Shown here one piece after another: positions 23,378-35,382 of a stretch of 64,000 nt of DNA; the first letter of the stretch is position 1; every line of letters begins with the position of its first letter. Both the position numbers and the translations under genes were made by a program. This DNA is from Allium sativum (lineage: Eukaryota > Streptophyta > Magnoliopsida > Asparagales > Amaryllidaceae). The notes beneath the pieces were generated by a model that did no database searches, had not been told where the DNA came from, and was given only the letters and a program-made list of their open reading frames with translations. The DNA lies in NCBI GenBank assembly GCA_030737875.1, contig CM060925.1, forward strand, positions 484,715,514 through 484,779,513, read 5' to 3'.

Positions 23378-24184
23378 TGTTGACACGCCTTTTTGGCAAT
23401 GCCATCACAACTCGAATTCTATCAAGAGAACTACTTAGAACTTGAGTATAAACTTATTTTTATTGGCACTCGCTAGGATGAAGTGACGGAGTATTATAAA
23501 GCTTGGATTTTGCGTTAATGAAGCCACTATACAGTTCTCGGATTTCGGGTCTAATACCTTCGACCCGCCCCAGGAATAATACATTCGACCCGCCTAGGGT
23601 CTAATAAATTCAACCAGCCCTAGGTCTAACCTATTCGACCTGACCCACCTGAAACAACTTCAGCATGTAACGTAGCCCTATTCCTTAGGCACTTCTACCT
23701 TCTACAAAACCGAGTCAAACTCCACCTAGCCATGAAGACACATTCTCCACTTCCTCCACTACATATCTGAGACTACCTAAATACTCGACACGTGGCATTC
23801 GACCTGATCCACCCTTTAGCCTTTAAATAGATGAATTGAAGGCATTTTCAAGGATCTTTTGGCATTCTTTCTTCCAGGCCTCCACCATTGCTGAAGTGCA
23901 AGGATTTTGCATATACTTAGGTCGGTCTGAATTGTAAATTCATGCACTTAACACAGTGATATTGTGTATAAACAATTCTCTTTCTCTTCTTTCTTACAAA
24001 TGTACTGATTTCTGTAATCTATCAATATAAACAAAAGATTATAAAGTGGACGTAGGCTTGGTTTGAGCCGAACCACTATAAAAATATCATATGTCCCCTG
24101 TAATTGACTATTTTGCATTCCTTGACTGTGTTTGTAAGGGTTTCACACCGCATTGGGTATTAATACCACTTTTCGATCTAACAG
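23378..24184 (+). repeat. E1 3' LTR
   Basis: An 807-bp partner of 4461-5292. It has four short tandem units (23547-23649) where the 5' copy has five, and a TATA site mutated to CTTTAAATA. Confidence 0.9.
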
Positions 24185-24189
24185 CCTGT

Positions 24190-25160
24190 ATGGGGTCGGG
24201 GCGACATATTCTTATTTAGGATGGTCATTGGACATAAGTCTGATTCCAGACTTTCCAAATAACAATCGCTCTTACAAGATTCACTATGTCTCTTATACAT
24301 TTTCATTAGTTGATTAAAACCTTTTCATGGAATAAATCATTTCATAAATCCCTTTCAAAACGTATCTTTTTAAATAAAGTTAGTTAAAATCTTTAGTTAA
24401 GTTCATTAGTTCTCCAATTCCTTTTTATTTCCAAAATAAGATCATTAAGCATTTCTCCTTTAGCTTTTTAAAAGATCTTAATCCAATTCATAAACTTCTC
24501 TTTAAAACTTAACTTTTTAAATCAAAGATGGTTAAATTTCAAATCTTAATATTCATTCATCAACTTTTAATCACCATTCATTACGTTCTTAATACCTTTT
24601 CCTTTCTTTTAAAATCATTAAACCTCATCTTCATTAACCTTTAGAAGATCTTAACCCTTTTTACATATTCCTAAATCATTATTTAATCTTAGTGGTCTTA
24701 AAGAATAATGTTATTTAAGTCATCATTCATGATGTGCACATAAATATACACATTTATATTCACACAATTTTTCTTGTTTTAGTTAAATAAATAACCTAAG
24801 TGTGCTATTATTACATGTTTTAACCAAAACCCAGAATTCACAAATTATCATGCATTCATCTTCATATTGGGGCAAAACGATCATTTATGCATGTATTAGT
24901 GGTGAGAATGCTCTGGATGCATGCCTTTTAATCTTCCCCCTTATTTACTTTTAACCTTCTTTTTTTACCTTTTCTTTTCGAGAAATTCTTTCGACCGTAG
25001 CCGTGCTCCCCCGAGGGTTTTACCAGGTAATCTATGTCTGTTATTCCTGCCTTGGCTCTTCTTTAAAGGTTTTGGCTTCCTTATCTCATTATTTTTCTTA
25101 GCGCTTGCAGTAACACCTATTTACCTCGAGCAACTTCCGTTCAGATCCGAAGCATCATGA
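24190..25160 (+). mobile_element. Continuation of the old LTR broken by E1
   Basis: AT-rich sequence that resumes the unit beginning at 4006. Near 24950-25030 it turns pyrimidine-rich with a CCCCCGAGGGTTTTACCAG stretch and a GT beyond it, resembling the transcribed leader end of chromovirus LTRs. No primer site was seen, so the end of this LTR is not defined. Confidence 0.3.
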
Positions 25161-25490
25161 TCTTTTTGGGTGAGTTTCCCTTTATTTTGCCTCGTTTTGT
25201 TTGAGTACTTATATATTTCCAAGCTAGGATGTTCTTAGTGTGGTCTGATTGAGTTAAAACACGAACTTGGGATTTTGTAAATAGTCAAATTTTCTATAGC
25301 AAAGATGTCGTTTCTGTAATTATCTTCAAGAATCTGAACCGTCTGGTGGTTTTCTTTGAAATTTTGATGTCGGTATTGCTTATAAGATATTTGATGGAAT
25401 GCCCTAGGGTTCTCTTTTTGGAATGCTTATGTTCATGTCTGAGTCTATATTGATTTTTCTTTAAAATAGGTCGCCCATGGATGGAGTTTT

Positions 25491-26079
25491 TCATGTCTAG
25501 GAGACTTAGGAAGAAGTCGATGAGAAAGGCTGGTAGAAAAAGAGGCTTCAAGGTAAAAAGGACCTGGGTGCAACTGATACTCAAAGTCATCGTTCATTAA
25601 ATGAACTCCCTGTCCCAGATGTTCAGATTGCTCTTGGTCGTCCATGCAGTTTCTTCTTCTATCACTCCAAACCCTAAAAATGTCCAGAGACCTCTTTATG
25701 TCCCCAATCCTTGCCATACTGAACTTTCTGAGCAGTTTGAGGGTTGCTGCCCAACTAGCACGCGTACTGATGTGTATATAGATCCATTTGATAGATTGAT
25801 TATTGCTGGAAAAATGGATGCTATGAAGGACTGCATATTGGCTGAGTTCAGTCAGTTGGAGGCACGTCCGAATCTGGTTGAAGACCTTATCATAAATTTC
25901 AGGAATTACATTGTAAAGCAATTAGGTGCTTGGCATTCTCTTGTTGAAGATCTTGAGAAGGCAAATAAAGAGAATGTTGATCGACTCCATGCTTTGAAAA
26001 AAAAACAGGCTCGAGCTTGTCAAGGCTATTGAATCCATGGAGAAGATCATTGCTTATCTCATCTAAATGCTATGTATTG
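25491..26079 (+). pseudogene. Unrecognised ORF with basic start and coiled-coil-like end
   Basis: I do not recognise this protein. A basic stretch (MSRRLRKKSMRKAGRKRG) opens at 25491 just after a splice-acceptor-like site (TTTCTTTAAAATAG, ending about 25470). A TAA at 25598-25600 is followed in the same frame by ATG 25601 and 143 codons. The last part (about 25840-26010) is charged and helix-prone (LVEDLEKANKENVDRLHALKKK). The frame ends at 26032, just after an eight-A run. In the adjacent frame the charged pattern continues for about 15 more residues to a stop at about 26063, suggesting a one-base slip in that run. It could be an accessory ORF of a non-autonomous element or a captured gene fragment. 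Confidence 0.35.
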
Positions 26080-26988
26080 GTGGTGTTTTACCTTTTGTTA
26101 TTTTGGCTTTAATTTACGGTGATACTTTTAGTCTAGCTTGTGTATGCGGGAGTCAGCCTCGCTTATTATCGTACGTTTATATTAGTAATTTTTATGGCCT
26201 GTTTGGACCTTAATGTGCTGTGGTTTTGTTATGTAACCCAGCTATCTTTGCGTTAGTGCGTCGCACGCTGCACCTTTATTTTGATTTATATGTTTGGTTG
26301 GACGCTTTGTTAATCATACGGTTGCACCCGATTTTTTTTTCTTTTTTTGACAAAATTTACTCAAGTCCTGAAGTTTATTATTTATCGTAGGTTATTACAC
26401 TTTTGTGTTACTATAAACGTGTTTGGTATCTTTTATTAAGTTGTATTCAACCCCGCGCCTGACTGACCTGGTGAACCAAGCCCTTTGGAGACTGGTTTTG
26501 AATACCTGCCCCGGGGAGGTCATGGGTTATGAATTTTCGATCCGCTCTAGGTCCTGTTTGATAAGATTATTTTAGTTATTCAAAAATATCCTAGAATGGA
26601 CACTCCCTTTCGGCTAGGATTTCTGTTACCCCCTTGCGGCAAGGATTTCTATTACCCCATTGCGGCTAGGGTTTCTAATTGTGTTGGTCTTTCCAGCATG
26701 TTTGTGGTTCTTTCCAATACTAGGACTGGTGTTTTCCATCCTACATTTTTTTTATTGCATTACCCCTATGAAGCGGACATTAGTCCTTGCTATCGAATTT
26801 AATTTCGGTTTTAAGGAGTCGTGTCCTGCACCTGACAAGGCGCCTCTTCGGGCTAGCAATTTTTATCTGTGGGACATATTTGTTAATATTCTTGCATTTC
26901 CAATGAAGCCTGATGTCAATCCCTTGAATGGATGTTTGCAAAGAATTCAACATATTCCATAACGAGAGGTGCGGCTTTTTGACTCGCC
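26080..26988. other. Non-coding stretch with short imperfect repeats
   Basis: No gene seen. T-rich sequence (poly-T at about 26331-26348) precedes three near-copies of CCCYTTGCGGCTAGGRTTTCTRTTACC between about 26605 and 26675. The layout is like the non-coding 3' region of E1, so this may belong to another non-autonomous Tat-like element. Confidence 0.35.
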
Positions 26989-27274
26989 GTTTGTGTAACA
27001 CCCTGGATTTTCTATGTTTGTTAAAGTAACGAATTAAAGAATATTAAATTGTAAAAACAAAAATTAAGGGAAACGGGTTACGCCATTGCGTTTGTCTCAG
27101 AATTTTGCTTGAGATAGAGTCCGAGTTTGCGTGAATCGGACTCCGTATGAAGAAGTTATGGAGTTCATAAAATTTCATGTTTAAAAAGAAATTTATATAA
27201 TAATTAAATAAACAAAACAGTTCGAATTTTGAAAATCACCTGAATCAGCTGGGCGGGAAAATTCCCTCCCATAA

Positions 27275-27350
27275 GGGTCGACCCCCCCAGGGGGGTCGAC
27301 ATAGGTGTCGCCCCCCCAAGAAGGGTGTCGACTAGGGTGTCGACCCCCTC
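27275..27350. repeat. GTCGAC cluster in E5 5' LTR
   Basis: Several GGGTCGACCCCC / GGTGTCGAC units in about 75 bp, with C and G runs. The 3' LTR has a shortened version at 60639-60672. Confidence 0.8.
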
Positions 27351-27490
27351 GGCCAGATCTAAACAGTGACGATTTTTGACTTGTTGATGAGTCACTAGGG
27401 CATAGGTGACAATTTCTGGATAGCTCTATCTATTTTGGATGGTTGTGATTGCTCCTAGGCTGATCTAACTACTCACATAAATCTGAACCT

Positions 27491-27499
27491 CTATAAAAG
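27491..27499 (+). promoter_or_regulatory. TATA box of E5 5' LTR
   Basis: CTATAAAAG about 500 bp into the LTR. The matching site of the 3' LTR is TATATAAAAG at 60811-60820. It would start the genomic RNA. Confidence 0.65.
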
Positions 27500-27993
27500 C
27501 AACCCCAACCATCAACCTTAATTCACACAATTTCATTCCAAGGAGCCACTATGATGTCCATGGTCAACCTAGCATAGCCACCATTTCTTTTCCAACTAGG
27601 AGGCAAACTAGATAGCAAGTTAGAAGCTACGAATCAAATCTAAATTAGAAAATTGATAGTCTACGTCAAGGGATAGCTTTTCAGTTTCAAAAAACAGATC
27701 CCAGAAAACAAGATTTTCTTTTGTTTGTAAGTCATGTTATTATTTAGATGTGAACAATTAAAAGTTATGATTTGTAATAAAGTGAAAACTAGAGTTGTTC
27801 CTAGTTGTAATATAATGTGATGCTGATTCATGTCTATTCTTGTAATGATTCTATCATATATGCCTATGAGACTATTGTGGTTTATTGGACTTATTATGTT
27901 GTATGTTAAACCAATCATGCATTATATAAATTCGGTGACTCTTTCATGTCGAGTTTTTAGGCTAAGTCATATATATGTTTAGATCTACATTCT

Positions 27994-28225
27994 CATATGT
28001 TTAGATCTATGTTAATAGGATCCAAAATACAAGTTCACATCAACATGCCTAATTGGATTTGTGTAATTCTATTTAAGTCCCCGTTCATATGATTAAGATT
28101 CATGTTAATTGGATCCAAATTGCAAGTTCACATTTACACGCCGAATTGGATTAGTGTAATTCAATGTGATCCCCCGTTCGTATGCTTAAGATTCATGTTA
28201 ATTGGATCCAAAAATGCAAGTTCAT
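27994..28225 (+). repeat. About 92-bp tandem repeat, three units, in E5 5' LTR
   Basis: Three units each containing CATGTTAATTGGATCCAAA and GCAAGTTCACAT followed by a CGTTCATATG-type end. They recur at about 61315-61545 in the 3' LTR. Confidence 0.8.
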
Positions 28226-28605
28226 TATTTTATGCCAATTTTTATATGACATATGTTTGGTTAGATCCTTATTATTTTATGTTGTGGGAATGGTATATGC
28301 TCCTTTCTTTTCCCTTTTGTTTATAAGTTAGGCTAAGTTGCGAGCCTAACATTCTATGTGAATTTTGCGAACGTATAATGGGGATAACATTGAGAAAAAC
28401 CTAAAATTTCATATTATTGGCATGGTTTGGCTTATAATCATATAAATGATCAGTGGCATAAAATGGTATAATTTATATACCTAAAAATTATGAACATGAT
28501 TTAGTGGGTAAATGGGGCATGACTTGAATGGCAATAATTGTGGATAATATACATATAAATATGAAGGGTAAATATGTAAATTAAGTAAAAGACGAATATG
28601 CCTAA

Positions 28606-28806
28606 CCCGAGGTTAGATTGAGTTACAGTGTAAGATTGCCCAGAACCGCCTGGCACATCCAGCAGCCGTAACAATATAGATCTAATGTGAGAAGTTTGCG
28701 CATTAAGCCCAAAAGAACCCGAGGTTAGATTGAGTTGCGGTGTAAGGCTGCCCGGAACCGACCGGCACATCCAGCGACCGCAACAATAATATCTAATGTG
28801 AGTGGT
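28606..28806 (+). repeat. About 112-bp tandem duplication in E5 5' LTR
   Basis: Two units starting CCCGAGGTTAGATTGAGTT (28606 and 28718) and sharing GGCACATCCAGC and TCTAATGTGAG. Also present in the 3' LTR at about 61926-62125. Related sequence occurs in reverse in the E6 LTRs (about 49650-49840 and 57830-58020). Confidence 0.8.
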
Positions 28807-29915
28807 TGGTGCTTTAATGAATGAACTAAAGCTAAAACGGGAATGGTAGGGTTAAGTTAATTAAGGAAACACTTAACCAATACAACATGTTAATTAAATT
28901 AATGGGTGGAGTTAGGTTAATTTGAGAACACTTAACATTTTAACATGTTGATTAGGAAACCCTAGTAACGGGGACCCATTTCAGCAGTAACCCACATAGA
29001 TGTATCATGGTACCCTGGACTAGGAAGGGTGGGGCACGATTACTGGGCTGATTGTAAGCGGTCAAAACAATGATGGGTGGTGCGTCAGTGTTGGTTCCAA
29101 CGAAGTGCGGGCATGCACGTACTCCGGAGTGGAAAAAGCAAGCACTGGGCATCAGTAGTTATGCACTGTGCATCTTGAATTATGTCGGGTTGCCACCATA
29201 CGATTTGATACACCCCATGGTGGGACCAGCATATGTATCTACAATCAAGCGGGGCCGAATGACACAAATAGTGAATATGTACGAGTAGGAGCCAATCGAT
29301 AAAAGGGATCATTTATCTTGAACACATGGTGCTAGTTGAAACACTTGTAAGTGGTGTAGAGAAATAGTAATGAGTGCGATAGCATATTCAGTTTTATTAT
29401 CTTATTTCTAGCATGTTGTCCTAGGTTCAGTTTATTCATGTCATGATCCTTTTTCCTGTTTACATGCTAAATAATCAATGGACTTACCAGACTCATGTCT
29501 GACCCATTTTTCTTTCATCTTCTTTTCTTCCATTCCCCCCCGGTCTGCAGGGAGGGAATACTTCAGCTTAGTTCGGACCATTTCCAGCTTGAAGGAAGTA
29601 GATGTATTGCTTGGATTCTCTTTCCTTAGGCTATGGCTTTAGATACACTCTTATTGGGATTTATGCAGCCTTATTGTTATTTTATGGTTCTTTATGTTTT
29701 AATCAAGACAGGGACTTTATTGTAATGATTTCGAAGTTGGTTTGAGACAATTGTTGAAATGATTTGAATGAACCACGTACTTATGAAATAAATTTAGTTT
29801 TTCCGCTGTTTATATGTCTGTCTTGTAAATTATCTGTATCTTTTACCAAAAGCACTCCACCGACGTTAAGGCATTCCCTTTATGAGTGACCTTAACGGAT
29901 GTGGGGTGTTTCACT

Positions 29916-29927
29916 TGGTATCAGAGT
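29916..29927 (+). promoter_or_regulatory. E5 primer-binding site (tRNA-iMet)
   Basis: TTGGTATCAGAG starts two bases after the 5' LTR; complementary to the 3' end of initiator-Met tRNA. Confidence 0.9.
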
Positions 29928-30091
29928 TGATGGTTGCCAGATCATATAAAAAATTTTGGAAACTAATTTTCAAAAAGAAGTTTAAAGAAGTATTTTCAAG
30001 AAAAAGTGTTGTTTTAATAGTAATAATTCCCAAAGCCATATGCACTATCTTTCTATCCTTTGTTTTGAAATCTTTTCTTTTTCGTTTCAGC

Positions 30092-31157
30092 ATGTCTGGG
30101 GATCTTAACCTTCTCGATGGCATATCGGTACCTGGCTGGTTCAGAAGGTACCTAGAGGCTAGTACTAATGATGCAGGCCCAGCAGACGTTCCTCCTCCCC
30201 CAGTTGCAGCTGTTCCTCCTCCTCCTCGTGCAAATGCTTTCTTAAAGATATGTAGAGATTTTCGAGCCATGGGTGGAAAGAACATTAATGGAACTGAATC
30301 ATTCGGGGAAGCAAGAAACTGGCTCAAAGAAATCGAGGACTTGTTTGTTATCTTCGAAGTGGACGATAGGCAGAAGATACAATTGGCCATATGGTTGCTC
30401 AAAGACGAAGCCTCTTATTGGTGGGAAGTTACTAATGCTGAGAGACCAATTGAAACTTGGGAGGATTTCAGAATGAGGTTCGAAATGAAATTCCTCTCAC
30501 AAGCTGAACGAAGCCAACAGATGGAGAAGTTCTTATCTCTCAAACCGGGAAGTATGTCAACCAATTCAACCAGCTGGCTAGATTCGGACTAGAGTTAGTG
30601 AACACTCCATATAAGAAGGCTCTCCGTTTTGTTAAAGGGTTGAATGAGCCACTGCATAGCCTAGCTATGTCCCATATACCTATGGGTGCAATTTATGAGA
30701 GACTGGTGGACATGGCACTGTTACAGGAGGAAGATAAGGATGGCAAGAAAGAGGCAAAGGTGGAAGTACCTCAATATAAGAAAGTGGAGGGATCGCAGAA
30801 TAAGAAAAAAGATTCAAAGAAGGGCGGGAAGAACAACAAAACCCGTGACAAGGGGAAGTGTAATTTTTGTAGCATTCCTGGACATCTGATTAAGGACTCC
30901 AGAAAGAAAAAGAGGAAGATGGGTGGTTGTTTTCAGTGCGGCGAGACGGACACATGGCTAAGGACTGCCCAAGAAAGCAAGGGCAAGGGCAGAGGACTGG
31001 ATCTACTTCTGGAGGGCAGGTTCACGCTCTCATAGCACCTCTGCAAGAACGAGGTAGAAATATTTCTGTTGAGAGTTTAGTTTATCTTTTTGATCATCCT
31101 TTTCGACACTCTTTGATTCTGGCGCATCGCACTCTTTTATACTACTGCTTTAGTTGA
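30092..31157 (+). pseudogene. gag: E5 gag, broken
   Basis: ATG 30092 (MSGDLNLLDGISVPGWFRRYLEA) matches the gag start of E6, so this start is preferred over upstream in-frame codons. A proline-rich segment is followed by the chromovirus gag core (ARNWLKEIEDLFVIFEV, WLLKDEASYWW, EKFLSLKPGS). The frame breaks at about 30555 and resumes to 31035. The first CCHC knuckle has lost its last cysteine (KDS), and the second is split by a frameshift near 30940. The ATG is preceded by TTTTCGTTTCAGC, a splice-acceptor-like sequence also present in E6. Confidence 0.85.
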
Positions 31158-31159
31158 AT

Positions 31160-34100
31160 CTCTTCACCTAGACACCTGTATAGTAGAGGATCCCTTGGTT
31201 GTTTCAAATCCAATTGGGGGATCGGCTTATTTGTCAATGATTTGTTTGGATTTGGAAATTTCTATATTAAGCATTAGGTTTAAATGTAATGCCTATGTTT
31301 TGGGCTTCACGGGCTATGGTTTGATTCTAGGCATGGATTGGTTATCCAGTAGTGGTGCCATCCTTGATTGTGAAAAGATAGTGGTTAGACTTGTGACTCG
31401 CCTTGGTAACACTCTCGAAATCTCTTGTAATCTCATGAATTCTTTTATGCTTAATTACCTAGAATCTCTTGATATATCTATTGAAAATATGCAGTTTGTT
31501 AGAGTAGTCCGTGAATACTCAGATGTATTTGAAGAGGTGAAGGGATTTCCTCCAAAGCAGGAGATAGACTTCCGCATATGCCTTATTGATAATGCAAAAC
31601 TCGTAGCTCTACACGTTAGACACATGACTCTAAGAGAGAGGAAAGAGCTTAAAAAGCAAGTCAAAGAGCTGCTCGAGAAAGGGTTTATAAGGCAGAGTAT
31701 TTCCGAATGGGGTGCTCCAGTAGTATTCGCAACCAAAGCGGATGGTTCACTTCGCCTATGCATTGACTATAGGGAGCTAAACAAGCTAACCAAGAAGAAT
31801 AAGCACCCACTTCCAAGAATAAACGACTTTTTCGATCATCTTGTAGGTGCATCAGTTTTCTCCCAACTAGATCTGGCTACCGGGTTTCATCTGCTAAGAG
31901 GGCTGAAGACAACATTGATAAGACTACGTTCAGAACCCCGGATGGTTTCTTCGAATGGCTTGTCATGCCTTTCGGCTTGACAAACACACCCGCTTATTTC
32001 GTTGACTTGATGAGCAGGGTGTTCGAGGAGTTCCTTAATAAGTTTGTGGTGGTCTTCGTAGACGACATTTTGATTTTCTCGAAGAACGAAGAAAAGCATG
32101 CTCTGCATTTAAGAGAAGTCATGGATACTCTTCGTGCACATTAGGTGAAAGCCAACTTCTCCAAATGTCATTTCTAGAGAGAAGAAGTAAGGTTTCTTGG
32201 ACATGTGGTGTCCAAAGAGGGGATAGATGTGGATCCCGCAAAAGTAGTTGCGGTGCAAGATTGGAAGGTTCCATGGAATGCAACCGAAGTCCCAAGCTTT
32301 CTCGAGCTAGCGGGCTTTTACCGAAAGTTCATTAAAGACTTTGCGAAAATCTCAGCCCAACTCACAAGATTAACAAAAAAGAACCTAACTTTCGCTTGGG
32401 ATTTGGATTGCGATGTTGCTTTCCAACATTTGAAAAGGGCTCTAACAACAACCCTAGTTCTGACATTGCCTGATGAGAGCAAAATGTTTACCATATACAC
32501 AAACGCATGCGGTACAGGATTAGGTGCTGTCTTGATGCAAGAAGGCAAGGTAGTTTGTTTTGGAGGAAGGCAATTGAAGGTACATGAGAAGAACTACCCA
32601 ACACATGATTTGGAGCTAGCTGCCATTGTTTTTGCTCTTAAGTCATGGCGTCATTACCTGCTAATAGAATGGTTTGAATTGTTTACTGACCATAAATCGT
32701 TAAAGTACTTTTTCTTACAGAAAGATCTTAACTTAAGACAACAAAGGTGGATGGAATTTCTGGCCTCATATGATTCTGAGATTTCCTATACCCCTGGCAA
32801 GGGCACTGTAGTAGCACATGTCCTGAGTAGAAAGAAGCTGACCTTAAGTCCTCTCTTAGTAGAAAGGAAAAACTTTGAGTACATAACTAACTTTGACTTT
32901 AGACCCTCCTCTGAATTTGTGCCTGGTTTGTTAGCATCGCTAGAGGTGCGTCCTACTCTTTTGGACCCAATAGGAACCACGCAACGTGAAGACCCTCAGC
33001 AAGTTGATATGTCGGATAAGCTAATTGGGGGTCAGACTTCTAGTCACCTCAATAGATACTCAATCGATTATAAGGGTTGGTTGAGACGGGATGGAAGGCT
33101 ATGCGTCCTACAAGCAAGGGATTTGGTGGAGACGGTTCTCAAAGAAGCACACCATTGTAAGCTGACCATACACCCAGGTGGAGACAAGATGTATAAAGAC
33201 ATAAAAAGGGTTTTCTTTTGGAATGACATGAAGAGGGATGCAGCTGAGTTCGTCGCTAAGTGCTTGATATGCTAGCAAGTCAAAGCGGAGCAGAAGAAGC
33301 CTGGTGGTCTGCTTCATCCTCTAGAGGTCCCACATTGGAAATGGGATAGCATTTCGATGGACTTTGTTAATAGGTTGCCTAGGTCAAGAAGGGCCAATAC
33401 CAGTATTTGGGGAATAGTGGACAGGCTCACTAAAAGCGCTCACTTTATACCTGTTATGAGTAGAAGGACTGCCTCGTCCTTAGCATCCATTTATCTTAAA
33501 TAGATAGTTCGACTACATGGGATACCCTCCAGTATAGTGAGTGATCGAGATCCTATCTTTACGAGCGAGTTTTGGAGGAGTTTGCAAGAGGCTATAGGCA
33601 CGCAACTATGTTTAAGCATGGCCTATCACTCCCAAACCGATGGTCAGACGGAAAGGGTGAACAAAGTATTAGAAGACCTCTTGAGATTGTGCATTCTTGA
33701 CTTTGGAGGAACATGAGAGGATAATCTTCCTTTGGTGGAATTCGCTTACAACAATAGCTGCCAAGCCACCATAGGCATGGCACCGTTTAAGGCTTTATAT
33801 GGAAGACCATGTTGGTGGGAGTCTACAAACAAGCTCATACTTGGGCCAGACATGATTTGAGAAATTTCAGAGAAGGCGGACTTGATAAGAAGATGAATGA
33901 AGACTGCACAAGATAGACAGAAGTCCTACGCAGACAAAAGAAGGACCGACCTTGAGTTTGAGGTTGGAGATAGGATGTTGCTTAAAGTATCTCCTTTGAG
34001 GAATGTCATTCGCTTTGGTCCGTAGGAAAGTTAGCACCAAGATTTGTAGGACCATTTCCTATCATTGAAAGGGTTGGGACGATGGCCTACAGAGTAGAGC

Positions 34101-34410
34101 TACCCGAAAGACTGGCTGGAGTTCATAATTTTTTTATGTTTCTCAACTTCGAAAGTGCTTACATGAGTCTGCGGAAGTTGTGGAGCCAAGCATACTAGAT
34201 GAAGTAGAAGTGGAGCGAGAAGCAACTGTGAGAAGAGTTCCAACTCGCATCTTGGGTACGGAAGTCAAAAAGCTACGCAACCGTGAAGTCAAGCTGGTTA
34301 AAGTTCAATGGAGTAACGCTGAGGAAGATGCAACTTGGGAGATTGAGGACAAGATACGCGCAGCCTACGCTTTTCTTTTTGAGGTTACATCCTTGATCTC
34401 TTTTCCATAA
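31160..34410 (+). pseudogene. pol: E5 protease-RT-RNase H-integrase polyprotein, heavily broken
   Basis: The protease active-site region is decayed; its C-terminal half ([14 protein letters not shown]) is at about 31300. RT runs from about 31620, frameshifts near 31895, and has FVDD at about 32056-32067, with further TAG codons near 32142 and 32175. The next frame, 32205-33275, holds the RT end, RNase H ([13 protein letters not shown], here IYTNACGTG) and the integrase zinc site, ending in TAG. Integrase core fragments follow with several stops (33500, 33716, 33858 and 33893 areas). The chromodomain-like end (REVKLVKVQWSNAEEDATWE) is at 34276-34350. It cannot be expressed as an enzyme. Confidence 0.85.
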
Positions 34411-34427
34411 GTTTATGCATGATTATA

Positions 34428-34496
34428 TGAAGCACCCCACCTCCGTTAAGGTCACTCACAAAGGGAATGCCTTAATTTTGGTGGAGGTTTATAAGT
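34428..34496 (-). repeat. E6 3' LTR, outer fragment
   Basis: The first 69 bp (TGAAGCACCCCACCTCCG...) of the left LTR before the E4 insertion site. It matches 56710-56778 of the 5' LTR. The last five bases, TAAGT, are the E4 duplication. Confidence 0.9.
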
Positions 34497-35305
34497 TGTT
34501 GGCTAACTTTTTGACCAAGCCACCCAGGTTCATTCACAAGAAGAAAGTATGAAGCCACATCCCCTAAGTACGTGAAGAAACGGATCGCACCATTGACTCG
34601 CCCCTCATTGGATCGCCCCTTATCGGATCGCGCCTCAACGGATCGCCCCCATTTCATCAGCGAAACGACACCTCTATGCGATTCGATCCGTAGATGCATT
34701 ATTGCCTAGGATAGACCAATCCGATCCCCTGATGCACGGCGAAGCCTCTGACTCGTTCAAACAAGAGCTAGTCTTCCGCGATCCGAGACGCATGGATCTA
34801 GCGACACATGTCCCTAACCGTCATTTGACTGATTCTCCCCATTTGCTCGATCCGATTTTCAAGGGGATCGTGACTCCTGTCTACAACGGCTAATTTGATT
34901 ATTTCTTCAACGGTAGCGATGCGATCCGATGTTCTCGGGATTCGTGCCACGTGTTACCACGACCCGCCTGACAAAATCAGCTATAAATAGCCCAGAGCTT
35001 GGCACTTTTTGGGATCTTTTTGGCAATATTAAGAACTGATTCCGCCATTATTGTCATATTACCATTTCTAATCAGTTTTATTGCTAGATTACTGAGAGAA
35101 ATCACAATTGTAAAAGTGAGCAAGAGAGAAATCATTGATCGTACCAGCATTCGAAGTATTATCAATAACATATAAAGTGGACGTAGGCTCATTAACGCCG
35201 AACCACTATAAATTCTGTGTGTTATTTTCTTTGTCTTCATTCTTCAGTTAAAACTCTATGAGATTCAGAACAATTTGGGTGTTAGGTCCAAATTTTGATC
35301 TAACA
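34497..35305 (+). repeat. E4 5' LTR
   Basis: 809 bp, TGTTGGCTAAC...GATCTAACA. It contains GGATCG-rich short repeats (about 34607-34650), a TATA box at 34981-34989 and the ATAAAGTGGACGTAGG ... CCGAACCACTATAAA motif (about 35176-35212). Confidence 0.95.
34981..34989 (+). promoter_or_regulatory. TATA box of E4 5' LTR
   Basis: CTATAAATA, conserved in the 3' LTR at 48268-48276. The start of genomic RNA would be roughly 30 bp downstream. Confidence 0.75.
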
Positions 35306-35325
35306 TTTTGGTGCTTTCACTGAGA
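35306..35325 (+). promoter_or_regulatory. E4 primer-binding region
   Basis: The segment starting TTTTGGTGCTTTCACTGAGA follows the LTR directly. The TGG start fits a tRNA ending in CCA, but I did not identify which tRNA. Confidence 0.5.
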
Positions 35326-35382
35326 AAATAGTCCTAAAGTTTCACTATTCAGTTCTTTGAAGATTCCAGCGATTCGGATATC

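Larger units (their letters stand above)
4461..24184 (+). mobile_element. E1: non-autonomous Tat-like LTR retrotransposon, outer level of nest A
   Basis: Paired LTRs at 4461-5292 and 23378-24184 both start TGTTGACACGCC and end ...AACA. Flanking direct repeats GCCTT (4456-4460) and GCCTG (24185-24189) match at four of five bases. Without the inserted DNA the element is about 4.5 kb. It has a gag frame but no protease, RT, RNase H or integrase, so mobility must have depended on enzymes from another element. The junction sequence after the 5' LTR (TTTTGGCGC) and the LTR style resemble the Tat/Athila branch of Ty3/gypsy. LTR identity is about 86% over the first 190 bp by eye, so it is old. Confidence 0.85.
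26994..29913 (+). repeat. E5 5' LTR
   Basis: A 2,920-bp terminal repeat starting TGTAACACCCTGG and ending GGGTGTTTCA. It holds a GTCGAC cluster (27275-27350), a TATA box (27491-27499), a three-unit repeat (27994-28225) and a two-unit repeat (28606-28806). Confidence 0.93.

Noticed and set aside
24921..25160. Hydrophobic 79-codon open frame resembling a membrane peptide
   Set aside because: T-rich sequence gives phenylalanine/leucine-rich translation. It lies in LTR-like DNA and has no conserved feature that I can support.
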